From Acinetobacter ursingii DSM 16037 = CIP 107286 (lineage in GTDB: Bacteria; Pseudomonadota; Gammaproteobacteria; Pseudomonadales; Moraxellaceae), in contig NZ_KB849716.1 of the NCBI RefSeq assembly GCF_000368825.1, forward strand, positions 81,936 through 145,935: 64,000 nucleotides of DNA, given 5' to 3'. Of the stretch, positions 48,097 through 56,206 are shown piece after piece. The stretch's first letter is position 1; each line of letters opens with the position of its first letter. Made by a program: the position numbers and the translations under genes. The notes beneath the pieces were generated by a model. It was not told where the DNA came from. It ran no database searches and saw only the letters and a program-made list of their open reading frames with translations.

Positions 48097-48465
48097 ATGA
48101 GTACATTACTGTTAATTACTTCTGCTCCTACATCTATTCATGCATGGCATGCTTTTGAATTAGCTCAAGCACTCCACACAAAAGGTGAAACACTTCATGT
48201 TTTCTTTTATCAAGATGCTGTGCAAGTTGCAAACAGTTTGCAATGGTTTCCCGATGATCAACGCCATTTAACCCATGAATGGCAAAAACTATCGATTCGT
48301 TTGCCCGTTTGTGTAAGCGCCGCACTGAACCGCGGGATTACAGATCAAGAAAATGCGAAACGGCATCAATTATCAAACTCCAACCTCGCACAGGGTTTTG
48401 AATTGGTTGGACTTGGTGAACTTGCTGATGCCTTACAATCATCTGCACGTATTGTTCAATTTTAA
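48097..48465 (+). CDS. tusD: Sulfurtransferase subunit TusD
   Basis: Part of the TusBCD complex that relays sulfur from TusA to TusE for 2-thiolation of tRNA wobble uridine. The DsrE-like fold is visible in LLLITSAPTSIHAWHAFELAQALHTKGETLHVFFYQDAV, and the catalytic Cys is in LPVCVSAALNRGI (about 75-87). ATG 48097 gives the usual N-terminus (MSTLLLITSAP); an earlier in-frame ATG at 48049 adds 16 unrelated residues. Confidence 0.87.
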   Translation: MSTLLLITSAPTSIHAWHAFELAQALHTKGETLHVFFYQDAVQVANSLQWFPDDQRHLTHEWQKLSIRLPVCVSAALNRGITDQENAKRHQLSNSNLAQGFELVGLGELADALQSSARIVQF

Positions 48466-48510
48466 ACACGTTTTGTATTGTTAGAGTGTTGCTTTTAAAA
48501 GGTATATTGT

Positions 48511-48861
48511 GTGAAAACTGTACTCGTGATTTTAACACAGGCAAACTTAGGTGCTTTACAGATTAATGAAAGCCTATCGGCGACGATGGTTTTAGCGACA
48601 TTTGGCAGCCCAGTAAAAGTACTTTTACAAGATGCTGCTTTAAGTCTGTTAAATTCAAATGTCGTATTTGATCAACTCAAACATGTTTTTAAACCCGCTT
48701 CCAATATAGTTGAAAGTTTTGAATTTTATGATCTAAGCCCCATTTTGATTGAGTCCAGATTGCAGAATCATCCCTTTGTTAGGCAAAGCCAACAGGACAT
48801 TGAATTTATTGAATTTAATGCAGAGTTTATTCAATCTTTTAACTATGTTTTGTATTGGTAA
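48511..48861 (+). CDS. tusC: Sulfurtransferase subunit TusC
   Basis: Second DsrE-like subunit of TusBCD, 116 residues. VLVILTQANLGALQINESLSATMVLATFGSPVKVLLQDAALSLL matches the family N-terminus. Translation starts at GTG 48511, preceded by AAAAGG. It lies 45 bases after tusD and 12 bases before tusB. Confidence 0.82.
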   Translation: MKTVLVILTQANLGALQINESLSATMVLATFGSPVKVLLQDAALSLLNSNVVFDQLKHVFKPASNIVESFEFYDLSPILIESRLQNHPFVRQSQQDIEFIEFNAEFIQSFNYVLYW

Positions 48862-48873
48862 GGAAATGCTGTC

Positions 48874-49155
48874 ATGGATCATACACTTTATTTAATTCAA
48901 TCTTCTGCCACTGCAACACACAGTATTTTAGCCAAACTTAAGCAGATATACAGTCCACATGACCATGTTGTTTTTTTAGGTGAATCTGTTGCCATTTTAA
49001 ATCAAACAGATATAGAACATTTTTCTTCATGTTATTGCCTAGAGACTGAACAAGTATTGTTAAATCCTGATTTAGTTTCCAATTTGACTGTATTAGACTA
49101 TGCGCAATTTGCGGATTTAGTTTTACAGTTTCAACGTTGTATTTCTCTTAAATAA
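48874..49155 (+). CDS. tusB: Sulfurtransferase subunit TusB
   Basis: Third subunit of TusBCD, 93 residues with the DsrH-like fold. HTLYLIQSSATATHSILAKL and DHVVFLGESVAIL match the family. Similarity in this small subunit is weak, and the assignment leans on its place between tusC and tusE. Confidence 0.8.
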   Translation: MDHTLYLIQSSATATHSILAKLKQIYSPHDHVVFLGESVAILNQTDIEHFSSCYCLETEQVLLNPDLVSNLTVLDYAQFADLVLQFQRCISLK

Positions 49156-49161
49156 TTGATT

Positions 49162-49179
49162 TTTGCTTAGGCTATTTTA
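49162..49179 (+). repeat. Interspersed motif TTTGCTTAGGCTATTTTA, copy 2
   Basis: Identical over 18 bases to 42322-42339. This copy spans the tusB-tusE gap and ends on the first base of the tusE ATG; its AGG may serve as the ribosome binding site. Confidence 0.5.
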
Positions 49180-49490
49180 TGCAGTTAGAACTTGATCAAG
49201 ATGGACATCTGCTCGATTATACCATTTGGAATAATCAAGTTGCCCAACAACTCGCGAGCTCTTTGGATTTAGAATTAACAGATTGGCATTTTCAGGTTTT
49301 ACACGCTGTACGCCAGTTTTATCAACAGTTTGGGCATTCCCCTGCCACTCGTCCTTTGATTAAATACTTAATGAAAACGGTTGGCCCTGAAATTGATAAT
49401 GCCATGCTGCAACAACGATTTCATACAGGTTTGGTTGCCCGCCATCTAAGTCGCTTGGCTGGCATACCTAAACCTGCAAATTGTTTATAA
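49179..49490 (+). CDS. tusE: Sulfur carrier TusE (DsrC family)
   Basis: A 103-residue DsrC-like protein that takes the persulfide from TusBCD and hands it to MnmA on the tRNA. Typical features are DGHLLDYTIWN, LTDWHFQVLHAVRQFYQQFGHSPATRPLIKYL and the C-terminal GIPKPANCL with the active cysteine next to last. The tusDCB-tusE order in one operon supports it. Confidence 0.9.
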   Translation: MQLELDQDGHLLDYTIWNNQVAQQLASSLDLELTDWHFQVLHAVRQFYQQFGHSPATRPLIKYLMKTVGPEIDNAMLQQRFHTGLVARHLSRLAGIPKPANCL

Positions 49491-49504
49491 CTTGCTAGCT
49501 CCGT

Positions 49505-50386
49505 TCAGGCAAACTTTTTGGCAAATGCCACACAAACAATGATGCCAAGCGTAATGATAAGCATGATCCAACTGACAGATTCATGTAATAACAATGCCGC
49601 CAAACCTAGCCCAAATAAAGGTTGTAACAGTTGTAATTGACCCACGGTTGCAATGCCACCATGAGCCAAACCATAATACCAAAAGAAAAATCCAATGAGC
49701 ATACTAAATAGAGATACATAAAGTAATGCAAACAGTGCTGAAAAAGAAAGATGATTAAGGGTTTCGGTTGAATAACTCAAAATCATAATGATGAGCATAA
49801 TGGGTAAAGCAATCGCCAAAGCCCAACAGATCACCTGCCAACCGCCTATTTTTCGAGATAATTTTGCTCCCTCTGCATACCCTAATCCACAGAGAATAAT
49901 TGCTACAAACATAAATAAAATACCAAGCAACTGGTTAGAGTGATGTTCAGAGTTTGGCGTAGCTTGCAAAAAGATATAAAGGAGTACCAATGTACTTCCC
50001 AATAATGAAAAAACCCAAAAAATAGCTTTAGGTTTTTCACCACCGCGAATCACAGCAAAAATTGCGGTACTTAAAGGCAATAATCCCACAAAAACGATTG
50101 AGTAAGATGCATTGATATATTGTAAGGCCAGTGCAGTGAACAATGGAAAACCAATCACCACACCTAAAGCCACATAGACGAGTCCGATACGATCCTGTCG
50201 ATCGGGTCGGTTGACCTTGAGATATTTTAATAAAATGACAGCAATCACACCCGCAATTACAGCGCGACTGCCTGTTAAGAACCACGGATTCATATCCATA
50301 ACAGCAATACGGGTCGCAGGCAATGAGCCAGAAAAAATAATAACGCCAATTAAACCACTGCACCAAGCCAAAACTTGCGGATTCAT
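49505..50386 (-). CDS. DMT superfamily (EamA) transporter
   Basis: A 293-residue membrane protein with ten predicted segments in two EamA repeats (first GSLPATRIAVMDMNPWFLTGSRAVIAGVIAVILL, second SALFALLYVSLFSMLIGFFFWYYGLAHGG). Family members export amino acids or metabolites. ATG 50386 starts the first membrane segment in the normal place; ATG 50452 would add 22 polar residues. It is divergent from a MocR-type regulator, a common pairing in which the regulator controls the exporter. Confidence 0.82.
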   Translation of the reverse strand: MNPQVLAWCSGLIGVIIFSGSLPATRIAVMDMNPWFLTGSRAVIAGVIAVILLKYLKVNRPDRQDRIGLVYVALGVVIGFPLFTALALQYINASYSIVFVGLLPLSTAIFAVIRGGEKPKAIFWVFSLLGSTLVLLYIFLQATPNSEHHSNQLLGILFMFVAIILCGLGYAEGAKLSRKIGGWQVICWALAIALPIMLIIMILSYSTETLNHLSFSALFALLYVSLFSMLIGFFFWYYGLAHGGIATVGQLQLLQPLFGLGLAALLLHESVSWIMLIITLGIIVCVAFAKKFA

Positions 50387-50523
50387 ATCCCAATTACTCT
50401 TATTTTCATGACTGTATTTATAATTCTGTGTTATGTTTTTGCATAGAGACAATACAATACAATTTTAAGTAACTGTATTGGATAAAATTCCAGTACAGCC
50501 CAAATGTGAACGTGTGATAAGCC

Positions 50524-51903
50524 ATGACCAAAATTGAACAGGTAATTGATTACATTGATACGCAATTAAAAAGTCGGCGCTTGACACCCGGTATGCGTTT
50601 ACCATCAGTCAGAGCTTTAGCCAAACAGCTTCATTATTCAGTATCAACAATTGTTGCAGCTTATGAACGTATGGCATCCATGGGCATTATTGAATCTCGG
50701 GCGGGTGCTGGTTTTTATGTCTCTGCGCCACTTGAACCGCTTATTCTTTCAAATATTGAACCTGTTCGAGAAAAAAATCTGGATCCGATATGGATCTCGC
50801 GTAGGCTACTGGAAGCTCCACCTAACTTGATAAAATTGGGATGTGGTTGGTTACCTGACGACTGGATGCCCCATGAAAGTTTACGCAAAGCCATTCGGGA
50901 TGCATCTAAAAGCCCAATCTATGAGCTTGTAAATTATTCCTCACCTTTAGGTCTATTAGGATTACGTGAATTATTGGCAAGGCGCTTATATAGCAAAGGT
51001 ATTGAAGTTACACCTGATCAAGTTTTATTAACCGACTCTGGTTCATATTCGATCGATTTGATTTGTCGATTTTTATTAAAGCCAGATGATGTGGTATTGG
51101 TTGATGACCCATGTTATTTTAATTTTCGGGCTTTACTCAAAGTCCATCAGGTTAAAATTATTGGTATTCCCTATACACCTCAAGGCCCTGATATAGAAGC
51201 CTTTAAGCAGGCGATTGAGCAACATCATCCGCGCCTTTATATCACTAACTCGGGTATTCACAACCCAACTGGCGCCACCCTATCTCAACCGACAGCACAT
51301 CAACTGGTTTCTTTAATTGAACAAGCCAATATGATTGTGATTGAAGATGATATATTTTCGGATTTTGAAACAGCGCATTCTCCACGGTTTAGTGCTTTAG
51401 ATGGTCTTAAACACAGTATCTATATTGGCAGTTTTTCTAAAACGTTATCAGCTTCAGTACGTTGTGGCTATATAGTGGCAAAAGCGGAATGGATTGATCA
51501 TTTAGTTGATTTAAAAGTTGCGACCAGTTTCAGTCATAGTCATTTCTCAGCACAAATTTTATATAAAGCGTTAACAGATGGTGGTTATCGTAAGCATATG
51601 GAACAACTTAAAATTAAGTTATCAGAATCCATGCGAATCACCATCGAAATGCTTGAGAAACTAGAAATAAAGCCATGGGTCATACCTAAAGCAGGTATTT
51701 TTCTCTGGTGTGAATTACCTGCTGATGTTGATATAAAAAAAATGGCTGATGATTGCAATGAAAATGGTGTGATACTGGCTTTAGGAAATTCATTTAGTCA
51801 ATCAGATCGATTCCAGCAATTTTTAAGATTTAATGTTGCACAGTGCATGCACCCAGATATATTTGCTATTTTAGAAAAAGCGATGAACAATGCCCGCTCT
51901 TAA
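50524..51903 (+). CDS. MocR-type PLP-dependent transcriptional regulator
   Basis: A 459-residue fusion of an N-terminal GntR-type winged helix (about 1-70, LKSRRLTPGMRLPSVRALAKQLHYSVSTIVAAYERM) and a class I aminotransferase domain (about 100-455). The PLP lysine is in SFSKTLSASVRCGY, and NSGIHNPTGATLS and DDIFSDF are the usual cofactor contacts. MocR proteins sense vitamin B6 or amino compounds. It is divergent from the EamA transporter gene, its probable target. Confidence 0.87.
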   Translation: MTKIEQVIDYIDTQLKSRRLTPGMRLPSVRALAKQLHYSVSTIVAAYERMASMGIIESRAGAGFYVSAPLEPLILSNIEPVREKNLDPIWISRRLLEAPPNLIKLGCGWLPDDWMPHESLRKAIRDASKSPIYELVNYSSPLGLLGLRELLARRLYSKGIEVTPDQVLLTDSGSYSIDLICRFLLKPDDVVLVDDPCYFNFRALLKVHQVKIIGIPYTPQGPDIEAFKQAIEQHHPRLYITNSGIHNPTGATLSQPTAHQLVSLIEQANMIVIEDDIFSDFETAHSPRFSALDGLKHSIYIGSFSKTLSASVRCGYIVAKAEWIDHLVDLKVATSFSHSHFSAQILYKALTDGGYRKHMEQLKIKLSESMRITIEMLEKLEIKPWVIPKAGIFLWCELPADVDIKKMADDCNENGVILALGNSFSQSDRFQQFLRFNVAQCMHPDIFAILEKAMNNARS

Positions 51904-51914
51904 CCAGTCTGATG

Positions 51915-52400
51915 TTAAGCCTTCTTCTTTTGGGCTTGTCGTAGGTAATCAACATATAATGGACTTGGTTTAGCCAAAACTTGTTTAGCTTGAATTTCTT
52001 CGCCACATTCTGAACATGTCAAAATAGGTTTAAAGATTTTCCCGCAATTTTTATGATGATATAACATCGGCGCGCCTGCTCCATCATCCATCCATTTATC
52101 GGCCCAATTTGCCATAGACAAAAGAACAGGATAAAGCTCCATTCCTTTTTCAGTCAACCGATATTCAAAACGTTCCTGACGATCAACATAAGGAGTTTTA
52201 ACTAATATATCGTGTTCAACTAAACGCTTTAAGCGTTCTGATAATACATGTCGAGTCACCCCTAAATGTGACTGAAAATCATCAAAACGGCGAGTCCCTA
52301 AAAAGCAGTTACGCAAAATAAGCATCGTCCAACGATCACCCATAATGGATAATGTTCGAGCGATTGAACATGGCTGTTCACCAATATCATCCCATTTCAT
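51915..52400 (-). CDS. HxlR family regulator with a C-terminal cysteine cluster
   Basis: A 161-residue winged-helix regulator. The DUF24/HxlR domain (about 8-105) has CSIARTLSIMGDRWTMLILRNCFLGTRRFDDFQSHLGVTRHVLSERLKRL. After it comes a tail of about 45 residues with HHKNCGKIFKPILTCSECGEEI, whose three Cys and nearby His could bind zinc or act as a redox site. HxlR proteins often answer to aldehydes, quinones or oxidants. It stands alone upstream of no obvious target. Confidence 0.84.
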   Translation of the reverse strand: MKWDDIGEQPCSIARTLSIMGDRWTMLILRNCFLGTRRFDDFQSHLGVTRHVLSERLKRLVEHDILVKTPYVDRQERFEYRLTEKGMELYPVLLSMANWADKWMDDGAGAPMLYHHKNCGKIFKPILTCSECGEEIQAKQVLAKPSPLYVDYLRQAQKKKA

Positions 52401-52494
52401 TACTGCTCCCCAATATATTTAGCTTGTCCTTAATCATACGACTCATTACATAAAAATAGCTAGTCATGATCATATGTTCGATCAATTCACCAGA

Positions 52495-53256
52495 CTATTT
52501 TTTGTTGCTAAAACCGTAGTTGAGCAATAATGCTCTTACTTTGGGACTGGTAAAAATAAAGCGCTCAAACTGTGTTGCGGTTTTATTTTTTTCACCCTGC
52601 GTCGTCAAAGTTATATAGTAATCAATGGGATCATGTGATTTTGCAGGGAAAATCCCTATCATTTTTACTTTTTTGCTGGTTAGAGCATCTGTCTGAAAAG
52701 TAATGCCAACCTCGCATTTTCCATTTTGAACGGCATTTAAAAGGCTTGTATTGTTCGTATTCTGACTAATCCGTTGCTGTAAATTTGAAAACCAACCTAA
52801 ATAAGTCAAACTTTGTCTGGTATAAAGTCCCAAAGCACTCGTATCTAGTTGAGCCGTACACAAATTTCCTTTGAATACTTGAGCAAAATTAAACTGTTTA
52901 GACTGACCAAATGGGATATCCATATTGACAGAAGTGATCGCAACTAATTGATCACTCATCAAGTATTTGGCACGCTTTTTAGTCACCAGCTTGTTTTGAT
53001 TTAAAGCCTGCACGCTATTTTTATCTGTCGATATATAAAGATCAGCACGACTTGCTTGTTGCATTTGTTTTGCCATTGTCAATGGATCTGCAAATACGGG
53101 AGTCACTTTACTGTCAGGATATTGCTGTTGATATAGTTTTATAATATCAGTAAGTGCATTTGCTAAACTTGGCGCTGCGTACACGTTTACTTCACCTGCC
53201 AAAGTGAAAGAGGCCGTGGTGCATAAGCAGCAAAATAGACCCAATTGTTTTAACAT
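52495..53256 (-). CDS. modA: Molybdate-binding periplasmic protein
   Basis: Solute-binding protein of the molybdate ABC transporter, 253 residues. A signal peptide (about 1-20, LGLFCCLCTTASFTLAG) leads to the type II binding fold with VYAAPSLANALTDI (about 25-38), DLYISTDKNSVQAL and CEVGITFQTDAL. It is the last gene of the nitrate/molybdenum-cofactor series, 16 bases after moeA. The permease and ATPase genes modB and modC do not follow and must lie elsewhere if they exist. Confidence 0.85.
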   Translation of the reverse strand: MLKQLGLFCCLCTTASFTLAGEVNVYAAPSLANALTDIIKLYQQQYPDSKVTPVFADPLTMAKQMQQASRADLYISTDKNSVQALNQNKLVTKKRAKYLMSDQLVAITSVNMDIPFGQSKQFNFAQVFKGNLCTAQLDTSALGLYTRQSLTYLGWFSNLQQRISQNTNNTSLLNAVQNGKCEVGITFQTDALTSKKVKMIGIFPAKSHDPIDYYITLTTQGEKNKTATQFERFIFTSPKVRALLLNYGFSNKK

Positions 53257-53271
53257 GATTAACCTTTATTT

Positions 53272-54495
53272 TTAAATAAATAGACCATCTACCAACTCAC
53301 CTGCTTGTATCTGTTTCGCTGCTGGAATACGCACTAAGCAGTTGGTTTGCATAAGATTGCTTAACATGTGTGATTGTTGCTTGCTTAAAGCACTGACTTC
53401 AAGTGTGCTTTGATTAAAAGTTGCAAGCATGCGTAAAAAACGCTCACGGTGATCTGCTTTTAGGTCATGTGTAATCCGCGCTGTAAATCCTGATGGTGAT
53501 TCACGTTTATTTTGTAAGGCATCCAACAATAGTTTTCCATAGATCTGCATGCACACATAGACCGCAGCAGGATTTCCCGGCAAGCCCAGTAAGTAGCAGT
53601 TGTTTTGCTGATGTTCATATTTAGCAAAAAAAAGGGGTTTACCTGGTTTCTGTTTGACTTTCCAAAAAATTTGCTCAAAGCCGACATCCATTGAACATGG
53701 ACGTACAAAGTCATAATCCCCGACTGAGACACCACCTGTAGTAATGATCACATCATATTCAGACTTCAAACGTTCAAACAGCGCTGTCACAGAGCTTGCT
53801 TGATCTTCAACATGAATCACATGTGCATCTATTCCATATTGTTTAAGCCAATTTTCCAATAAAGGTCCATTGGCATCAAAGACTTGAGCATTACTTAGGC
53901 TATTTGGTGATTGAGCAATCTCATCCCCTGTAACCACCACTGCAACTTTTGGTTGCTGAAATACTGTTACACTCTGAACACCCGCCATACTGAGCGCTGC
54001 AAGACTCCCGATATTCATATACTGCCCAGTATCCGCCAAACATTGCCCTTGCTTAACCTCTTCCCCTTTACGGCGAATATCAACTCCTGCTTGCAGACTT
54101 TCTACAATCTGGATATTTTGATCATCAATCTTTTTTACAATTTCCTGTCGAGCAATAGTCGTTGTGCCTTCAGGAATTTTTCCACCCGTAAATATACGAG
54201 ATGCCTGTCCCTCAGACAAAGCTAAGCTGCTTTCCTCACCTGCCCGAACTTCACCAATCAGTTTAAAACTCTGATCTTTTGCATCGGTTTGATTTGAACA
54301 TAAAGCATAACCATCGACGGCGCTTTGATCAAAACTGGGCAAATTCACAGGAGAATAAACGGCTTCAGCCAAATATCTGCTTAGGCTATTTTTTAGCGCA
54401 ATAGATTCATTAGGCAAAGTTTTGGGCGTATGCAAAATATATTGAATTGCCTCATCTATCGTGATCAAACCTTGTTCATAGCCACATGCCGACAT
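53272..54495 (-). CDS. moeA: Molybdopterin molybdenumtransferase MoeA
   Basis: Inserts molybdenum into adenylylated molybdopterin. The 407-residue protein has the family blocks LPSFDQSAVDGYALCS (about 59-74), GEVRAGE, IFTGGKIPEGTTTIARQE (about 108-125), TTGGVSVGDYDF (about 251-262) and GLPGNPAAVYVCM (about 307-319). Its ATG overlaps the last base of the moaCB stop, so translation is probably coupled. Confidence 0.92.
   Translation of the reverse strand: MSACGYEQGLITIDEAIQYILHTPKTLPNESIALKNSLSRYLAEAVYSPVNLPSFDQSAVDGYALCSNQTDAKDQSFKLIGEVRAGEESSLALSEGQASRIFTGGKIPEGTTTIARQEIVKKIDDQNIQIVESLQAGVDIRRKGEEVKQGQCLADTGQYMNIGSLAALSMAGVQSVTVFQQPKVAVVVTGDEIAQSPNSLSNAQVFDANGPLLENWLKQYGIDAHVIHVEDQASSVTALFERLKSEYDVIITTGGVSVGDYDFVRPCSMDVGFEQIFWKVKQKPGKPLFFAKYEHQQNNCYLLGLPGNPAAVYVCMQIYGKLLLDALQNKRESPSGFTARITHDLKADHRERFLRMLATFNQSTLEVSALSKQQSHMLSNLMQTNCLVRIPAAKQIQAGELVDGLFI
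54378..54392 (+). repeat. Interspersed motif TGCTTAGGCTATTTT, copy 3 (inside moeA)
   Basis: Fifteen bases identical to the core of the copies at 42322 and 49162. It lies within moeA, where the opposite strand encodes Asn-Ser-Leu-Ser. A shorter 12-base copy at 53894-53905 also encodes Asn-Ser-Leu-Ser in the same gene. Confidence 0.4.
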
Positions 54496-55418
54496 TACTC
54501 ATAACCTCCAGGATGTGATAAATCACGGCAAACATCAAAAATATGCACAATTGCGGGTAAAAGTGCTGCCATAGATTCTGAAGCACCACCACGACTTCCC
54601 GGTAAAGTCATGACCAAAGAACGATCTATAAATCCTGCAACGCCACGAGACATTGCAGCATAAGGAGTACGGCGCTGACCAAAGGCACGGGCTGCTTCCA
54701 TTAGACCATCAAGTTTACGTTCGAGCAGAGGTTCTAAGGTATCTACGGTAATATCTCGTTTTCCAATGCCTGTACCCCCCACTGTAATAATACACGCATA
54801 GGATTTGCTTAATTCTAAAACCAAATCTTTGAGCTGATCAGACTCATCGGGCAAAATTTGGTAATGAACTGGGGTAAAACCTGCCTCTGTCAATGTATCA
54901 AAAACAGATTTGCCAGCGGTATCAGGTTTTTTACCCGCCGCTACGGTATCAGACAATACAATCACAGCAGCAGAAACAGGCTGACGTAATGTCCGTTTGA
55001 AATGTGATTTTCCGCCTTTTTTCTTCAGTAACTTACATTGATCTAGCACCAGATCTTCGGGTTCACAATGTGGTTTGAGCATGTCGTATAGCGTTAAACC
55101 CGCAATACTAGCAGCAGTTAATGCTTCCATTTCGACCCCAGTGGGTCCAATGGTTTCAACCGTTGTTAAAATTTCTACAAAGTTTTCATGTAACTCATAT
55201 TCAACTTCGGCACGATAAATGGGCAACGGATGACATAGCGGAATCAATTCATCGGTACGTTTTGCTGCTAAAATCCCTGCGATACGTCCTGTTTTCAGTG
55301 CATCGCCCTTTTCAGTATTTCCCTGACGTAATAACTCAATACAGTGCGGTGGCGCATATAGGATCGCTTGAGCTTCGGCAATTCGATAACTTTCAGGTTT
55401 CATGCCTACGTTTTTCAT
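54495..55418 (-). CDS. moaCB: Bifunctional MoaC-MoaB molybdenum cofactor protein
   Basis: Natural fusion of 307 residues. The N-terminal half (about 1-145) is MoaC, cyclic pyranopterin monophosphate synthase, with IPLCHPLPI and ETIGPTGVEMEALTAAS. The C-terminal half (about 148-307) is a MoaB/MogA-type molybdopterin adenylyltransferase, with VIVLSDTVAAGKKPDTAG, VGGTGIGKRDITVD and TLPGSRGGASESM. The fusion joins early and late steps of the pathway. It lies between moaE and moeA in the same direction. Confidence 0.92.
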   Translation of the reverse strand: MKNVGMKPESYRIAEAQAILYAPPHCIELLRQGNTEKGDALKTGRIAGILAAKRTDELIPLCHPLPIYRAEVEYELHENFVEILTTVETIGPTGVEMEALTAASIAGLTLYDMLKPHCEPEDLVLDQCKLLKKKGGKSHFKRTLRQPVSAAVIVLSDTVAAGKKPDTAGKSVFDTLTEAGFTPVHYQILPDESDQLKDLVLELSKSYACIITVGGTGIGKRDITVDTLEPLLERKLDGLMEAARAFGQRRTPYAAMSRGVAGFIDRSLVMTLPGSRGGASESMAALLPAIVHIFDVCRDLSHPGGYE

Positions 55419-55453
55419 TTAAATTTCCGTAAATAACGTTAATGCTAATGTTG

Positions 55454-55951
55454 TCAATGTGAATGCTGATGATGTTTATGATGCGCAGAATGGGTATGAT
55501 TATGCTCGATTGAGTCATGATCTTTACGGATACAACACCCTTCTACAAATTGACTACTCCCATCTGTATAAAACTCTTCCTTCCAGATAGGGACTTCATG
55601 TTTGACTCGCTCTACGGCTTCTTCACAGGCTTGAAAGGCTTCACGGCGATGTGCTGCATAGGCCACTGCGATAATGGCTGTTCCTCCAATATCCAAAGCA
55701 CCAATTCGGTGAATGACTCTCACATAAGGCACCCCGTATTTTTGGATAATATCCTGCTCAATCTGACGAATCATCTTTTCCGCAACTGGTGTATAAGATG
55801 TGTATTTTAAGGCAGTTACTGCTCGCCCTTCATGATGATTACGCACAGTTCCCTGAAAAATCCCAATTCCGCCACATTCAGGAAACTCGCTAATCAAATC
55901 AAAATTGTCTAAACTTAAATCTTGTGACTGTACCCGCTGAAACTCTTTCAT
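55454..55951 (-). CDS. moaE: Molybdopterin synthase catalytic subunit MoaE, with a histidine-rich tail
   Basis: Large subunit that transfers sulfur from MoaD to precursor Z, 165 residues. Family features are GIFQGTVRNHHEGRAVTALKYTSY (about 33-56), VIHRIGALDIGG (about 99-110), AHRREAFQACEEAVERVKHEVPIWKEEFY (about 120-148). After the normal end, the last 20 or so residues are unusually rich in histidine (about nine His, HNHTHSAHHKHHQHSH). It starts one base after moaD ends. Confidence 0.92.
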   Translation of the reverse strand: MKEFQRVQSQDLSLDNFDLISEFPECGGIGIFQGTVRNHHEGRAVTALKYTSYTPVAEKMIRQIEQDIIQKYGVPYVRVIHRIGALDIGGTAIIAVAYAAHRREAFQACEEAVERVKHEVPIWKEEFYTDGSSQFVEGCCIRKDHDSIEHNHTHSAHHKHHQHSH

Positions 55952-55952
55952 C

Positions 55953-56204
55953 TCAACCTCCAGCCACAGGTGATAAAAGCACTAACGTACAATCATGTTT
56001 TAACGTGGTTTGACGCGGAATAATATCCTCACCAATTGCACAGGCACATCGTTCCAAAGCCTTTTCTGCTTGTGGATATTGCTGGCTGATTTGATCTAGC
56101 ACATCACCGACCAAAATTTCAGTTGGATAATCCAATACTAATTGCGGAGGAAGTTGGCGCTCAATCGCACCATAAGCGTCAATTGTGACCTGAATACCCG
56201 ACAT
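55953..56204 (-). CDS. moaD: Molybdopterin synthase sulfur carrier MoaD
   Basis: Ubiquitin-like small subunit of 83 residues. It ends in LLSPVAGG, the Gly-Gly tail that is thiocarboxylated for sulfur transfer. moaA lies two bases upstream and moaE one base downstream. Confidence 0.9.
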   Translation of the reverse strand: MSGIQVTIDAYGAIERQLPPQLVLDYPTEILVGDVLDQISQQYPQAEKALERCACAIGEDIIPRQTTLKHDCTLVLLSPVAGG

Positions 56205-56206
56205 GG

